33,840 nt of DNA from DALYJJ01 sp031969915. Lineage in GTDB: Bacteria > Acidobacteriota > Terriglobia > Bryobacterales > Bryobacteraceae. Location of the stretch: positions 1-33,840 of the forward strand of contig DALYJJ010000063.1 in assembly GCA_031969915.1 (NCBI GenBank), given 5' to 3'. A model generated the notes under the pieces. It was given only the letters and a program-made list of their open reading frames with translations. It did not search any database and was not told the DNA's origin. How positions within the stretch are numbered: position 1 is the stretch's first letter; every line of letters starts with the position of its first letter. Made by a program: the position numbers and the translations under genes. Positions 1-8,470 of the stretch are shown here, piece by piece.

Positions 1-1
1 C

Positions 2-1054
2 GGCCCCTTGGCCCGCCCCGAGATCCAGCGCGCGATGGCCGCACGCAAGGCCGCGGCGAGCGCCCCACTCACACCGGCTGCGCCGCTGCGTGCCGCAGCG
101 GGAGTCGGCGCGCCGGCTCGCTCCCCTGCCCAGCGCCCCGTCCTGCCTCCCGAAATCCCGCAGTACTTCCTGCCCGCACCCGGCGCGGCCGAGGTCTTTT
201 TCCGGCCCATGCTGTACGGCTCGGCTCAGGTCCGCTACACCGACACCAAGGCGAAGGTCGACCGCTCGGACGAAGTCCAGTGCCTAGTGCCTTTGATCGA
301 CGAGGCCGTGGCCGTGCACTGGGAAGAAATCGTCGAAACCACCCTGGCGCCTCTGGATCTTTTGAAAGAACCCGGGACGCCGGGCGGCTACGAGCCCGCT
401 CCCCCGGCCGCTTCGAAGCCCAAGAGCTACACCGCGTGGAGCAAAGACTTCGTCAACTGGGTAATCGAACGGAAGCCGATTCAACTCCTCCGCAGCACCT
501 CGGCCGGCCTGGTCTCGAAACCCGGTGAATCGGAGCGGGATTTCCGCATCCGGCTCAATGAGGCGTCACACGAGAAACGGGATGCGCTGGCCGCCAAGAT
601 CCAGCAGAAGTATGGCCCCAAGCTGATGACCTTGGACGACCGCATCCGCCGCGCCGAAGCGATGCTCGAAAAGGAGCAGATGGAGGCCCGCAACCAGAAG
701 ATGGATACGGCCATGGCCTTTGGCGGCGCGGTGCTCGACTTCTTTCTCACGAAGAAGGTGAAGCGCTCCTCGAGCGCCGGCTTCTCGAAGCTCAACCGCT
801 CCGCCAAGGAGGCGCAGGACGTGGAACGCGCCGCAGAGACGCTCGAGTCGCTCCATCAGCAGCGCGCCGAATTGCAGCAACTCGCCGAAGCGGAGTTGCA
901 GCAGGCCGCCGGATTGATGGAAGCCCGGGCGGAGGCGCTCGAGCCCGTAGTGATTCGCGCGAAGAAAACGAACGTCGCGGTGCGCCTGTTTACGCTCGTT
1001 TGGGCTCCTTACCTCCGAGATGCAAACGGCGACGCCCGGCCGGCCTGGGAGTGA
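2..1054 (+). CDS. HerA/DUF87-type ATP-binding protein, C-terminal part (5' truncated)
   Basis: The reading frame is open to the left edge, so the start is missing. What remains (about 350 residues) matches my recollection of the C-terminal region of large bacterial ATP-binding proteins of the HerA/DUF87 helicase-like group. It has a Pro/Ala-rich linker (about residues 15-45), the conserved 'LPPEIPQYFLP' segment, then 'KPKSYTAW' and 'SKPGESERDFR'. A long charged helical region follows (about 180-315, probably coiled coil). The Walker motifs would lie upstream of the window. The family is thought to be a DNA-translocating or helicase-like ATPase; its precise role is unknown. The gene ends directly against the convergent DUF4198 gene, with no spacer for a terminator. 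The family call rests on C-terminal motifs only. Confidence 0.65.
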   Translation, partial: GPLARPEIQRAMAARKAAASAPLTPAAPLRAAAGVGAPARSPAQRPVLPPEIPQYFLPAPGAAEVFFRPMLYGSAQVRYTDTKAKVDRSDEVQCLVPLIDEAVAVHWEEIVETTLAPLDLLKEPGTPGGYEPAPPAASKPKSYTAWSKDFVNWVIERKPIQLLRSTSAGLVSKPGESERDFRIRLNEASHEKRDALAAKIQQKYGPKLMTLDDRIRRAEAMLEKEQMEARNQKMDTAMAFGGAVLDFFLTKKVKRSSSAGFSKLNRSAKEAQDVERAAETLESLHQQRAELQQLAEAELQQAAGLMEARAEALEPVVIRAKKTNVAVRLFTLVWAPYLRDANGDARPAWE

Positions 1055-1837
1055 TCAGCGCACCTCGAAGGTGAAGGTAGCCCAGAAGCTTTCCCAGTCC
1101 GCCGCGGCGGGCTCACTACATCGCTCGATGTGAATCGCGTGGAGACGGTAGACGCCCGGCGTGGTCAGCGGAATCACCATCCGGCCATTGCTGTCCGTGC
1201 GGCCGAGGAGCGTGACCTCGCCCGCTCCGTCACGCGCGCGAGCGAGTTCGATCCGCACGTCGCCCGCCGGCTTGCCGCGCACCAAGAGGACGAACGGCAC
1301 CGTGCCGCCCGCTTTCGACGCATATGGGTTCTGCTCCGGCACGAACTCGATGGTATGGCCTGCGCGCCGCTTCCAGGTGTCGTCCGGCCGGTTGGCGAGC
1401 AGCAGCGCCTTTGCGAACTTGCTGTAGCGCTCCTTGCCCGGCTTGGACTCCTCCCCGTTCTTCTTGCGCCACTCGATCACCTGCTCCAGGCCATCCTCTT
1501 CGAGGTACGCATGAAACTTCGCGGCCTCGAGTTCCAACACGTTGGGCGCGGTGCGCACCGCCAGCAGCGGCGTGCCGTTCTGCTTGATCACGACATCCAC
1601 CAGGCCCCGTTTTCCGTCCTCGCGGAGGTTGGTCATGTTGTACGCGTTGCCGCCCGCCCACATCGAGGCATCCTTAACGCGCGCGAGCACCGGCGGCGTT
1701 TCGCTCTCCGGAAAGGCATCGCCGTTGTGCAAGCCCACCGCCACCCGCTCTCCCGGCGAGACGAGGAATCGCTCCGGCATCAGGTACAGATCATGCGCCA
1801 GCAAAGGCGCGGCAATCAATATGAACCAAGGCTTCAC
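1055..1837 (-). CDS. DUF4198 domain periplasmic protein
   Basis: A protein of about 260 residues with a short hydrophobic signal (KPWFILIAAPLLA, then HDLYLMPERF) typical of exported DUF4198 proteins. The body contains 'VSPGERVAVGLHNGDAFP' and a C-terminal beta-rich part with 'GRTDSNGRMVIPLTTPGVYRLHA', as in Ig-like carrier folds. DUF4198 proteins are periplasmic and often sit near metal uptake genes, but no substrate can be read here. I chose the GTG at 1837 because it overlaps the stop of the upstream propeller gene (GTGA), which suggests translational coupling. A TTG at 1846 is the alternative. It is the last gene of a three-gene minus-strand set and ends flush against the convergent ATPase gene. 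Confidence 0.75.
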   Translation of the reverse strand: MKPWFILIAAPLLAHDLYLMPERFLVSPGERVAVGLHNGDAFPESETPPVLARVKDASMWAGGNAYNMTNLREDGKRGLVDVVIKQNGTPLLAVRTAPNVLELEAAKFHAYLEEDGLEQVIEWRKKNGEESKPGKERYSKFAKALLLANRPDDTWKRRAGHTIEFVPEQNPYASKAGGTVPFVLLVRGKPAGDVRIELARARDGAGEVTLLGRTDSNGRMVIPLTTPGVYRLHAIHIERCSEPAAADWESFWATFTFEVR

Positions 1838-2841
1838 TGCTTCCAATCCGCGACGAAGATATTGAATTCGTAGCGCGACTTCGCCTTCCAGTCCGAGGAG
1901 AAGACCAACTGCTTGCCATCCGGGGAAAACTCGGGGAAGGAGCTGAAGCCGCCGAACTCGGTGATCTGCTCGAGGCCCGACCCGTCGAGGTTCATCATGA
2001 ACAGCTCGAACCGGCGCCCGTCGCAGTTATGTTTGTTGGAGGAAAACACGATCTTCTTGCCGTCCGGCGTGAAGGTCGGCGCGAAGCTCGCGCAGTTGAA
2101 ATTCGTGATCTGTTTCGGGTTCTTGCCGTTGGCGCCGGCAATGAAGATCTCCATTTTCATTGGCGTCGTGAGGTTCTCGGCGAGCAGGTCCGTGTAGCGC
2201 TTCATCGCATCGGGCGTAGACGGGTGATTCGCGCGCCACACCACTTTCTTCCCGTCCCGCGAAAACACCGCGCCGCCGTCGTAGCCCTTCGACGATGTGA
2301 TCTGCTTCTTGGAGCTGCCGTCGGCCTTCATCGTCCACATATCCAGGTCGCCGCTCTTCATCGACGTGTAGACCACGCGCCCCGTCTTGAAGTTGACCGT
2401 CGCCTCGGCGTCGTAGCCCTTGCCCTCGGCGAGCGTCTTCACGATCGTTCCATCATCCTTGGCAAGGAAGATGTCGTAGGTGTCGTACACCGCCCACACA
2501 TAGCCCTTGCTGCGATCGGCGGCAGGGGGGCAGGCCTCTCCGCCGCTGTGCGTAGAGGCGTATAGGATGTGCTTGTTGTCCGGCAGGAAGTACCCGCACG
2601 TCGTCCGGCCCTTGCCCGTTGAGACCATCTTCTGATCCGACCCGTCGGCGTTCATGATGAAGATCTGGTCGCAGCCCAGCTTGTCGCGCGTCGATTGAAA
2701 CACCAGGCGCTTCCCGTCCGGGCTCCAATAAGCCTCGGCGTTCTGCCCGCCGTTGGTGAGCTGGCGGATGTTGTCGAAATACTTGGCCGGCGTTTGTGCA
2801 AGAAGAGACGCGGCGAAGAGCGCCGCAACGAAAAGTTTCAT
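1834..2841 (-). CDS. TolB-like WD40/PD40 beta-propeller protein, exported
   Basis: A 335-residue protein with a signal peptide (MKLFVAALFAASLLAQ) followed by repeated PD40 units: 'YWSPDGKRLVFQS', 'FSRDGKKVVWRA', 'FTPDGKKIVFSS', 'FSPDGKQLVFSS'. Each is a blade of a TolB-type propeller. There is no N-terminal TolB domain, so this is a stand-alone periplasmic propeller rather than true TolB of the Tol-Pal system. It probably acts as a protein-interaction or ligand-binding scaffold. Its start overlaps the stop of the MetE-like gene by 4 bp (ATGA) and its stop overlaps the DUF4198 start, so the three genes are probably translated together. Cysteines in the middle ('TTCGY', 'EACPP') could form disulfides in the periplasm. 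Confidence 0.82.
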   Translation of the reverse strand: MKLFVAALFAASLLAQTPAKYFDNIRQLTNGGQNAEAYWSPDGKRLVFQSTRDKLGCDQIFIMNADGSDQKMVSTGKGRTTCGYFLPDNKHILYASTHSGGEACPPAADRSKGYVWAVYDTYDIFLAKDDGTIVKTLAEGKGYDAEATVNFKTGRVVYTSMKSGDLDMWTMKADGSSKKQITSSKGYDGGAVFSRDGKKVVWRANHPSTPDAMKRYTDLLAENLTTPMKMEIFIAGANGKNPKQITNFNCASFAPTFTPDGKKIVFSSNKHNCDGRRFELFMMNLDGSGLEQITEFGGFSSFPEFSPDGKQLVFSSDWKAKSRYEFNIFVADWKQ

Positions 2842-3839
2842 GAAGACCGTCCTTCAAAGAGGTTGCGCCCGGCTACGAGGGAGCGCATCTTGGCGTCCGC
2901 GACACTCCGCTGGATCATCCAAAAGCCGCAATCCGGATGAATGTACTGAACGCGATCCGGGCCGAGCACGTTCGCCGCGAGTTCCAGCCGCTCGGCGATG
3001 ACGTCCGGCTCTTCCACCGCGTTGTCCTTGATATCCACTACTCCCAAGCCCAGGCCGATTTTCGGATCGAGGTCCCGGAAGTGTTCGAGTTCCCAATAGC
3101 CGCGCCTCGCAAACTCGAGCACCAGGTGGTCGGCGTGCAGCCCGTTCACCAGCGGCAGCAGCGATTGCCATAGCCCGCTCTGCACGCTCTGCCCGCCGTA
3201 GTTGCCAAAACAGATGTGCACGGCGCGCGTCCCCGCGATCCCGTCGAGCACATGGTTGATCGCCGGCAGCGCCCACTCGATGTCCTCGGGATGTCCACTG
3301 ATGTTCGCTTCGTCGATCTGCACGACATCGGCGTCAATGCGCTCCACCTGTCGCCGCAACACCGACGCCACGGCCATGCACAGCTTGTCCCGGCCGCGGT
3401 AGTAGGAATCGGTCAGCACTTTGGTGAGCATGTGCGGCCCGGTCAGGGTGAACTTCAGCGGGCTGCGGGTAAGCGACCGGGTGAACTCGTAATCACCCGC
3501 CAGGTTCAGGGTGCCGCCCCCGATTTCGCCGTGCACGATCCCCGCCGGGGCCGTTCGGTAATTCAGGCCCGCGTCAGCCCGAAACCTGTCCAAGTCAAGG
3601 ATCGAATAGCGCGTCCGCACGCCGTCCATGCGGCTCACGAAGTAGTCGATCATCCCGTTGGTTTCGGGATGGCTGGGGTCAAAGCGATTGAGTTCGCCGT
3701 CGGCGACAACGTCGATGCCCGCGAGCTCCTGGGTCTTCAAGACGACCATGATCGCGTCGCGCAGCGTGCCGCGCGCGCTATCCCCAATCAGCCAATGCGG
3801 CGCGGGATAGCTGCCGACTACCGTCGTCTTGATGGGCAT
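2838..3839 (-). CDS. MetE C-terminal-like (cobalamin-independent methionine synthase family) methyltransferase
   Basis: 333 residues from the ATG at 3839, where the family's 'TTVVGSYPAP' N-terminus begins; an upstream extension to 3872 adds unrelated residues. The fold is the zinc-dependent MetE/UROD-type TIM barrel. Zinc ligands are visible: His208 and Cys210 in 'HICFGN', Glu242 in 'LVLEFARR' and Cys304 in 'HPDCG'. It lacks the N-terminal half of full MetE. The family includes archaeal-type methionine synthases, bacterial stand-alone MetE-like proteins and epoxyalkane:CoM transferases, so the methyl donor and thiol acceptor are not settled. It is the first gene of a trio with the TolB-like propeller and DUF4198 genes (4-bp overlaps), and is divergent from a TonB-dependent receptor only 38 bp away. 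Confidence 0.85.
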   Translation of the reverse strand: MPIKTTVVGSYPAPHWLIGDSARGTLRDAIMVVLKTQELAGIDVVADGELNRFDPSHPETNGMIDYFVSRMDGVRTRYSILDLDRFRADAGLNYRTAPAGIVHGEIGGGTLNLAGDYEFTRSLTRSPLKFTLTGPHMLTKVLTDSYYRGRDKLCMAVASVLRRQVERIDADVVQIDEANISGHPEDIEWALPAINHVLDGIAGTRAVHICFGNYGGQSVQSGLWQSLLPLVNGLHADHLVLEFARRGYWELEHFRDLDPKIGLGLGVVDIKDNAVEEPDVIAERLELAANVLGPDRVQYIHPDCGFWMIQRSVADAKMRSLVAGRNLFEGRSS

Positions 3840-3877
3840 AAGATTAGATTGTAACGTGGCGCACCGGGGCACTCGCT

Positions 3878-6325
3878 GTGAAGCAGGTTTTGGGATTGCT
3901 GTGCATCTCGGGTATTCTGCCGGGCTACGCGCTCGCGGAAGTCCGTGTGTCCGGCCGGGTGGTCAATGAGACCAACGCGCCCGTCGCCGGCGCCCGCGTG
4001 CTGGTGCAGCGGAACGCCCTGAAGCTCTCGACACTCACCGATCCCACCGGCGCCTTCTCGCTCACCCTCACCGAGCCGGGCGAGTACACGTTCGCCGCGG
4101 AACGCGAAGGCCATTTCGAACTCCGGGGCCAGAGCCTTGTGCTGCGGGATGGGAACAACGAGGTCAGTCTGGTGCTCAACCGGCTGCGCGAAGTCTTCGA
4201 AGCGATCGACGTCAAGGCCTCCGGCCCGGACGTGGCCCTGGACACGACTGCCAAAGAGGAATCGCTTTCCGGCAACCAGATCATCAACATCCCCTATCCG
4301 ACCACCAACAACCTCAAGAACGCCCTGCGCGCCACTCCGGGCGTGCTCGCCGACGCGCGCGGCGAGATTCACGTCAACGGCGCCGCGCCGGAGCAAGTGC
4401 AGTACACCTTGGACGGCTTCAATCTCAGCGACCCGTCCACGGGCCGCTTCGAGAGCCGGATCAGCGTGGAGGGAGTGCAATCGGTGGACATCGTGAGCGG
4501 CCGCGTGCCCGCGGAGTTCGGCAAGGGCTCGGCGGGTGTGGTGTCGATCGTCTCCAAGCCGGGCGATGACAGGTTCCGCGTGACTGGCACGAACTTCGTA
4601 CCTGGTTTCGAGTTCCAGAAGCGCTTCGGCATCGGCGGCTGGACGCCGCGCTTCAATCTTTCCGGTCCCATTCGGCGTGGCCGCGCGTGGTTCTCCAACT
4701 CCTTCGACTTGCAGTACGACCGGAACCTGGTGCGCGAGCTTCCCGCCGGCCAGGACGCGGTCTTCAGTTGGCGGGCCAGCAACCTGATGCACACGCAGAT
4801 CAACCTCAACCCGTCGACCATCCTCTACTCGAGCTTTCTGGGAAACCTCTGGTACGCGCCGCGCAACGGCCTCACCGCGCTCGATCCGATCGAGACCACC
4901 GTGGACCGCCGCGCCCGGCAGTACTTCGCGAACGCCCGCCTCCAGAAATACTTTGGACGCGGGGCGCTCATCGAAACCGGCTTCGCCGCGAACCGGATCT
5001 TCGGCCGTGAAATCCCCCAAGGCAGCGAGTTGTATGAGATCACTCCGGAAGGCCGCCGCGGCAACTTCTTCGCGGACGCCCGGCGCAAGTCAAGCCGCGA
5101 GCAGTGGATCAGCAACGCGTTCCTGCCCACATTCGAATGGCTCGGCAGCCATCAGGTCAAAGGCGGGATGGACTTCAACCGGCTTGCCTATTGGCAGGAG
5201 GTGAGCCGCACCGGATATGCATTCTTTCGCTACAACGGAACGCCGCAGCGCCTGGTCCGTTTCTTCGGTGATGGCACGCTGCGCCGTTCCAACAGCGAGA
5301 TGGCGGGCTATGTGCAGGACTCGTGGCGCGTGCGCCCAGGCTTGTTGTTCGAACTCGGCCTCCGCACGGACTGGGATCAGATCATCCGCAACTGGAACGC
5401 GGCGCCCCGCTTCGGATTCGCCTGGTCGCCGCCCCGTCTGGAGAACACCAGGATCAGCGGCGGATTCGGCGTCACTTACGACGCAACGCAGATCCGACTC
5501 TTCATCCGCCCCGACGACCAGTTTCCCGAGACAACCTACTTTCTACCCAGTGGCGCCGTGGAGCGGGGCCCCGCCGCGACTGTATTCCGCGTTGGCCCCG
5601 GCGGCTTGCGGGCGCCCCGCTACCGCAACTACACGCTCTCCGTGGAACACCGGCTGCCCGCCGCGGTCTCCCTGCGGGCGAATCTGATTCGGCGTCGCGG
5701 CGTGCGCGGCCTGACGTACTTCAATACCGTGGAGCCCGGCGGCGCTACGGAGGATGAGCGCTTTTACGAGGCCATCTACTTCCTCGGCAATCAACGTCGC
5801 GATGAGTACGACGCTGTTGAAGTGGCGGCCCGTCAGGCGCTCCCTGGCGGCTACGAATGGATGGCAAGTTATACCCGTTCCCGCGCTCGGTCCAATGCGG
5901 TGGTGGACATCAATAACGAAGAGCCCCTGCTCATCGGAAACAACAGCGGGCGCATGCCCTGGGACGCACCGAATCGGCTGCTCGGTTGGGGCTATCTGCC
6001 CACCTGGTGGCGAGATTGGGCGTTCGCTTACCTGCTGGATCTTCGGACGGGTTATCCGTTCTCCGTGGTGGACGATCGCGGCTGGGTACAAGGCGCGGTG
6101 AATGCTCGCCGCCTGCCCGCCTACTTTGAATTGAACCTCCACCTGGAACGGCGCTTTGCATTTCGCGGCCACCGCTGGGCGTTCCGCTTCGGTTCGAACA
6201 ACCTCACGAACCGGCAGAATCCGAATCAAGTGATCAACAACATCGCCTCTCCCGCTTTCCTGACGTACTTCGGCGGTCAGGGCCGCTCCACCAACGTTCG
6301 CATTCGCTGGCTGGGCAGACAATAG
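3878..6325 (+). CDS. TonB-dependent receptor with N-terminal carboxypeptidase-regulatory domain
   Basis: 815 residues. The signal peptide is MKQVLGLLCISGILPGYALA, from a GTG start. A carboxypeptidase-regulatory-like Ig domain follows (about 22-105: 'VSGRVVNETNAPVAGARV', 'TDPTGAFSLTL'), then a plug domain (about 125-230: 'NALRATPGV', 'VQYTLDGFNLSD', 'FGKGSAGVVSIVSK'), then an outer-membrane beta barrel to the C-terminus. This architecture is typical of acidobacterial and Bacteroidota-like receptors that import or bind large ligands in the outer membrane. It is shorter than the roughly 1100-residue Oar-like members. The last residue is Gln rather than the usual aromatic residue, though 'IRWLG' is close to it. 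No SusD-like partner is present. Nothing in the sequence shows the ligand. Confidence 0.88.
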   Translation: MKQVLGLLCISGILPGYALAEVRVSGRVVNETNAPVAGARVLVQRNALKLSTLTDPTGAFSLTLTEPGEYTFAAEREGHFELRGQSLVLRDGNNEVSLVLNRLREVFEAIDVKASGPDVALDTTAKEESLSGNQIINIPYPTTNNLKNALRATPGVLADARGEIHVNGAAPEQVQYTLDGFNLSDPSTGRFESRISVEGVQSVDIVSGRVPAEFGKGSAGVVSIVSKPGDDRFRVTGTNFVPGFEFQKRFGIGGWTPRFNLSGPIRRGRAWFSNSFDLQYDRNLVRELPAGQDAVFSWRASNLMHTQINLNPSTILYSSFLGNLWYAPRNGLTALDPIETTVDRRARQYFANARLQKYFGRGALIETGFAANRIFGREIPQGSELYEITPEGRRGNFFADARRKSSREQWISNAFLPTFEWLGSHQVKGGMDFNRLAYWQEVSRTGYAFFRYNGTPQRLVRFFGDGTLRRSNSEMAGYVQDSWRVRPGLLFELGLRTDWDQIIRNWNAAPRFGFAWSPPRLENTRISGGFGVTYDATQIRLFIRPDDQFPETTYFLPSGAVERGPAATVFRVGPGGLRAPRYRNYTLSVEHRLPAAVSLRANLIRRRGVRGLTYFNTVEPGGATEDERFYEAIYFLGNQRRDEYDAVEVAARQALPGGYEWMASYTRSRARSNAVVDINNEEPLLIGNNSGRMPWDAPNRLLGWGYLPTWWRDWAFAYLLDLRTGYPFSVVDDRGWVQGAVNARRLPAYFELNLHLERRFAFRGHRWAFRFGSNNLTNRQNPNQVINNIASPAFLTYFGGQGRSTNVRIRWLGRQ

Positions 6326-6350
6326 CGCCGCCATCGAGTAAAATCGGTGA

Positions 6351-7358
6351 TTGTCCCACGCCCGCGTGACCGTCGTAATTCCCACGCTGCATGCTGGAAC
6401 GGCTTTGCGATCTTGCTTACAATCGCTAGCGGCACAGGCGCACGGAGACTACGAGGTCGTGGTGGTTGATAACAGCGGGCGCGCTTTGGCGGGCGAGGCG
6501 GGGGCCCGTGACTTCGGAGCGTCGATCATCGAGAACAAGCGCAACCTGGGCTTTGGAGCGGCGGTGAATCAAGGCATCCGCCAATCGCGCGCCGAGTATG
6601 TGGCCGTTCTCAACGATGATGCGGAAGCGCATCCGGCGTGGCTCGCGGCCCTGGTGAAAGCGATGGACGCCAATCCCGGCGTGGGCATGTGCGCGTCGCA
6701 GGTTCGATTGGCGGGGACCGGCCTTCTGGATTCCGCCGGGATGCTGCTCTGCGCCGACGGCAGCAGTAAGCAGCGGGGCCATGGACAGCCTGCCGCCGGC
6801 TACCCGGCCCTCGAAGAGGCTCTGTTCCCAAGCGGCTCGGCGGCGTTGTACCGGCGGCGCATGCTCGACGAGACCGGACTCTTCGACGAGGACTTCTTCC
6901 TGTATTGCGAGGACACGGACCTGGGTCTCCGGGCGCGTTGGGCGGGATGGCGGTGCCTCTACGTACCCGGCGCCGTCGTTGACCATCGGTACTCCCACTC
7001 GGCCGGCCGGGCCTCGGCGTTGAAAGCCTACTACGTGGAGCGCAACCGCGTCTTCACGGTGCTCAAGAATTTCCCGCTTCGCATGCTCCTGCGGGTTCCG
7101 TTCGCGGCGGTCGCGCGCTACTGGTGGCATCTGGTTTCCATGCGCAGCGGACGCGGCAAGGCCGCCCAGTTCCGCGAGCAGGGACACAGCGCTCTGGCGC
7201 TGCCGTGGTATGTCGTTCGAGCGCACTGGGAGGCGATGCGGCGCGCGCCCAGGCTCTACCGCCAACGACGGGCGATCCTCCGCCGCATCGGCGGCGCGGC
7301 CTTCGCCTCGCTCGCGCGCGAGCACTCCATCGGCCCCCGGGAGGTCGCCGAACAATGA
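6351..7358 (+). CDS. Glycosyltransferase family 2 (rhamnosyltransferase WbbL-like)
   Basis: A GT-A fold family 2 enzyme of about 335 residues. The N-terminal 'VTVVIPTLHAG' strand, the 'VVVDNSG' loop, the nucleotide/metal site 'AVLNDDAEAHP' and the acceptor-site motif 'LFDEDFFLYCEDTDLGLRARWAGW' are all present. These resemble dTDP-rhamnose or related sugar transferases that act on polyprenyl-linked acceptors at the cytoplasmic membrane. The start is TTG at 6351 (a stop codon lies just upstream in frame); GTG at 6366 is an alternative. It is the first gene of a five-gene overlapping operon and overlaps the next gene by 4 bp (ATGA at 7355). Confidence 0.88.
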   Translation: MSHARVTVVIPTLHAGTALRSCLQSLAAQAHGDYEVVVVDNSGRALAGEAGARDFGASIIENKRNLGFGAAVNQGIRQSRAEYVAVLNDDAEAHPAWLAALVKAMDANPGVGMCASQVRLAGTGLLDSAGMLLCADGSSKQRGHGQPAAGYPALEEALFPSGSAALYRRRMLDETGLFDEDFFLYCEDTDLGLRARWAGWRCLYVPGAVVDHRYSHSAGRASALKAYYVERNRVFTVLKNFPLRMLLRVPFAAVARYWWHLVSMRSGRGKAAQFREQGHSALALPWYVVRAHWEAMRRAPRLYRQRRAILRRIGGAAFASLAREHSIGPREVAEQ

Positions 7359-8092
7359 CGCCCACTCCGGGCCCGGACTCCCTGCTGATCATCATCCCGG
7401 CATTCAACGAGGAGGGCGCCATCGCCGGAGTGGTCGAGGAAGTCCGCCAGTTCATGCCCGGCACGCCGATCCTGGTGATCGACGATTGCTCGGTCGATTC
7501 CACGGCCGCACGGGCCCGCCAGGCGGGCGCGGAGTTACTCGCGCTGCCACATCACCTGGGCCTCGGCGGTTGCGTGCAGGCGGGCTACAAGCTCGCCTTC
7601 GAACTCGGCTATCAGTACGTAATCCGCGTGGACGGCGACGGCCAGCACGACGGTGGCGACATCCCTCGGATCTTCGAGGTCCTGCGTACGTCGGGATGCC
7701 AGATGGTGATCGGCTCTCGATTCGTCCCCGGCAGCCAGGGCAAAACCACCGTACCCCGGAGTCTCGCGATTCGCTTCTTCCGCCTCGTGCTGCGGCCGAT
7801 CCTCGGCAAACCCGTGCGCGACCCGACGTCCGGCTTCGTCGGAGTCAATCGCGAAGCGCTCAGCGTGTTTCGAACCAGCTTCCCGCTGGACTATCCGGAA
7901 ATAGAAGCGCTGGTGGTGCTCCAGCGCAAAGCCTTCCGGTTTGAGGAAGTGCCCACCAGCATGCGTCCTCGAAAGGCGGGCCGGAGCACGATCACGGCGC
8001 TCAAGTCCGTCAACTACATGCTGCACGTGTTACTCGGGGTGTTCGTCAACATCCTGAAGTATGAAGGCAAGCGTAGAAGGAGGCGAAGCTAG
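7355..8092 (+). CDS. Polyprenyl-phosphate sugar synthase-like GT2 (dolichyl-phosphate mannose synthase family)
   Basis: 245 residues from the ATG overlapping the upstream stop. Family 2 motifs: 'LLIIIPAFNEEGAI', 'LVIDDCSVDST', the metal site 'IRVDGDGQHDGGDI', 'VIGSRFVPGS', and 'RDPTSGFVGVNR', typical of the DPM1/GtrB-type group. It has no C-terminal membrane pair, only a basic tail (KRRRRRS), so it resembles soluble or peripheral DPM1-type enzymes. The expected reaction is transfer of a hexose from a nucleotide sugar to polyprenyl phosphate at the inner face of the membrane. The next gene (DUF2304) begins immediately after its stop. DUF2304 proteins commonly accompany such GT2 genes and may supply the membrane anchor, which is an inference from context. 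Confidence 0.88.
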   Translation: MTPTPGPDSLLIIIPAFNEEGAIAGVVEEVRQFMPGTPILVIDDCSVDSTAARARQAGAELLALPHHLGLGGCVQAGYKLAFELGYQYVIRVDGDGQHDGGDIPRIFEVLRTSGCQMVIGSRFVPGSQGKTTVPRSLAIRFFRLVLRPILGKPVRDPTSGFVGVNREALSVFRTSFPLDYPEIEALVVLQRKAFRFEEVPTSMRPRKAGRSTITALKSVNYMLHVLLGVFVNILKYEGKRRRRRS

Positions 8093-8470
8093 ATGGAGCG
8101 GCTTCTCAATGTGATCTCGTTCTTCAGTGTGGGTCTGATCGTCTGGGTCCTGCTCTCCGTGCGGCGGGCGCATATCCGCGTGGAGTATTCGGTGAGTTGG
8201 CTTGGCGCCGCTGTGACGCTGCTCCTGCTGTCCCGCTCGCATTGGCTGCTCGACGATCTGGCGGCGGCGCTCGGCATCTACGATCCGCCGATTGCGCTCA
8301 TCCTGATTCTGCTCGTCGTTTTTCTGATCGTCTTTTACCGGTTCTCGGTGATCATTTCGAACCTCAAGGACAACAACATCGCCCTCGCGCAAAAAGTGGC
8401 GATCCTCGAATTCCAGATGCAGTCGGCGTTGCGACATGAGAAATCAGAAACGGCAGCCAGCGGACAATAG
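8093..8470 (+). CDS. DUF2304 small membrane protein
   Basis: 125 residues with three hydrophobic segments (about 5-23, 35-52, 64-84) followed by a charged helix ('NLKDNNIALAQKVAILEFQMQ', predicted coiled coil). Both the segment pattern and the position directly after a DPM1-like GT2 are characteristic of DUF2304. Biochemistry for the family is lacking. A role as membrane partner of the adjacent GT2, or in presenting the lipid-linked sugar, is an inference. Its ATG follows the previous stop with no gap, and its 3' end overlaps the next gene by 35 bp in another frame. Confidence 0.85.
   Translation: MERLLNVISFFSVGLIVWVLLSVRRAHIRVEYSVSWLGAAVTLLLLSRSHWLLDDLAAALGIYDPPIALILILLVVFLIVFYRFSVIISNLKDNNIALAQKVAILEFQMQSALRHEKSETAASGQ

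Noticed and set aside
3818..5020. 400-codon open frame on the minus strand opposite the TonB-dependent receptor gene
   Set aside because: It mirrors a real gene in a GC-rich genome; its translation is low-complexity Glu/Arg/Ala/Gly-rich with no recognisable domain, and the plus strand encodes a full receptor.
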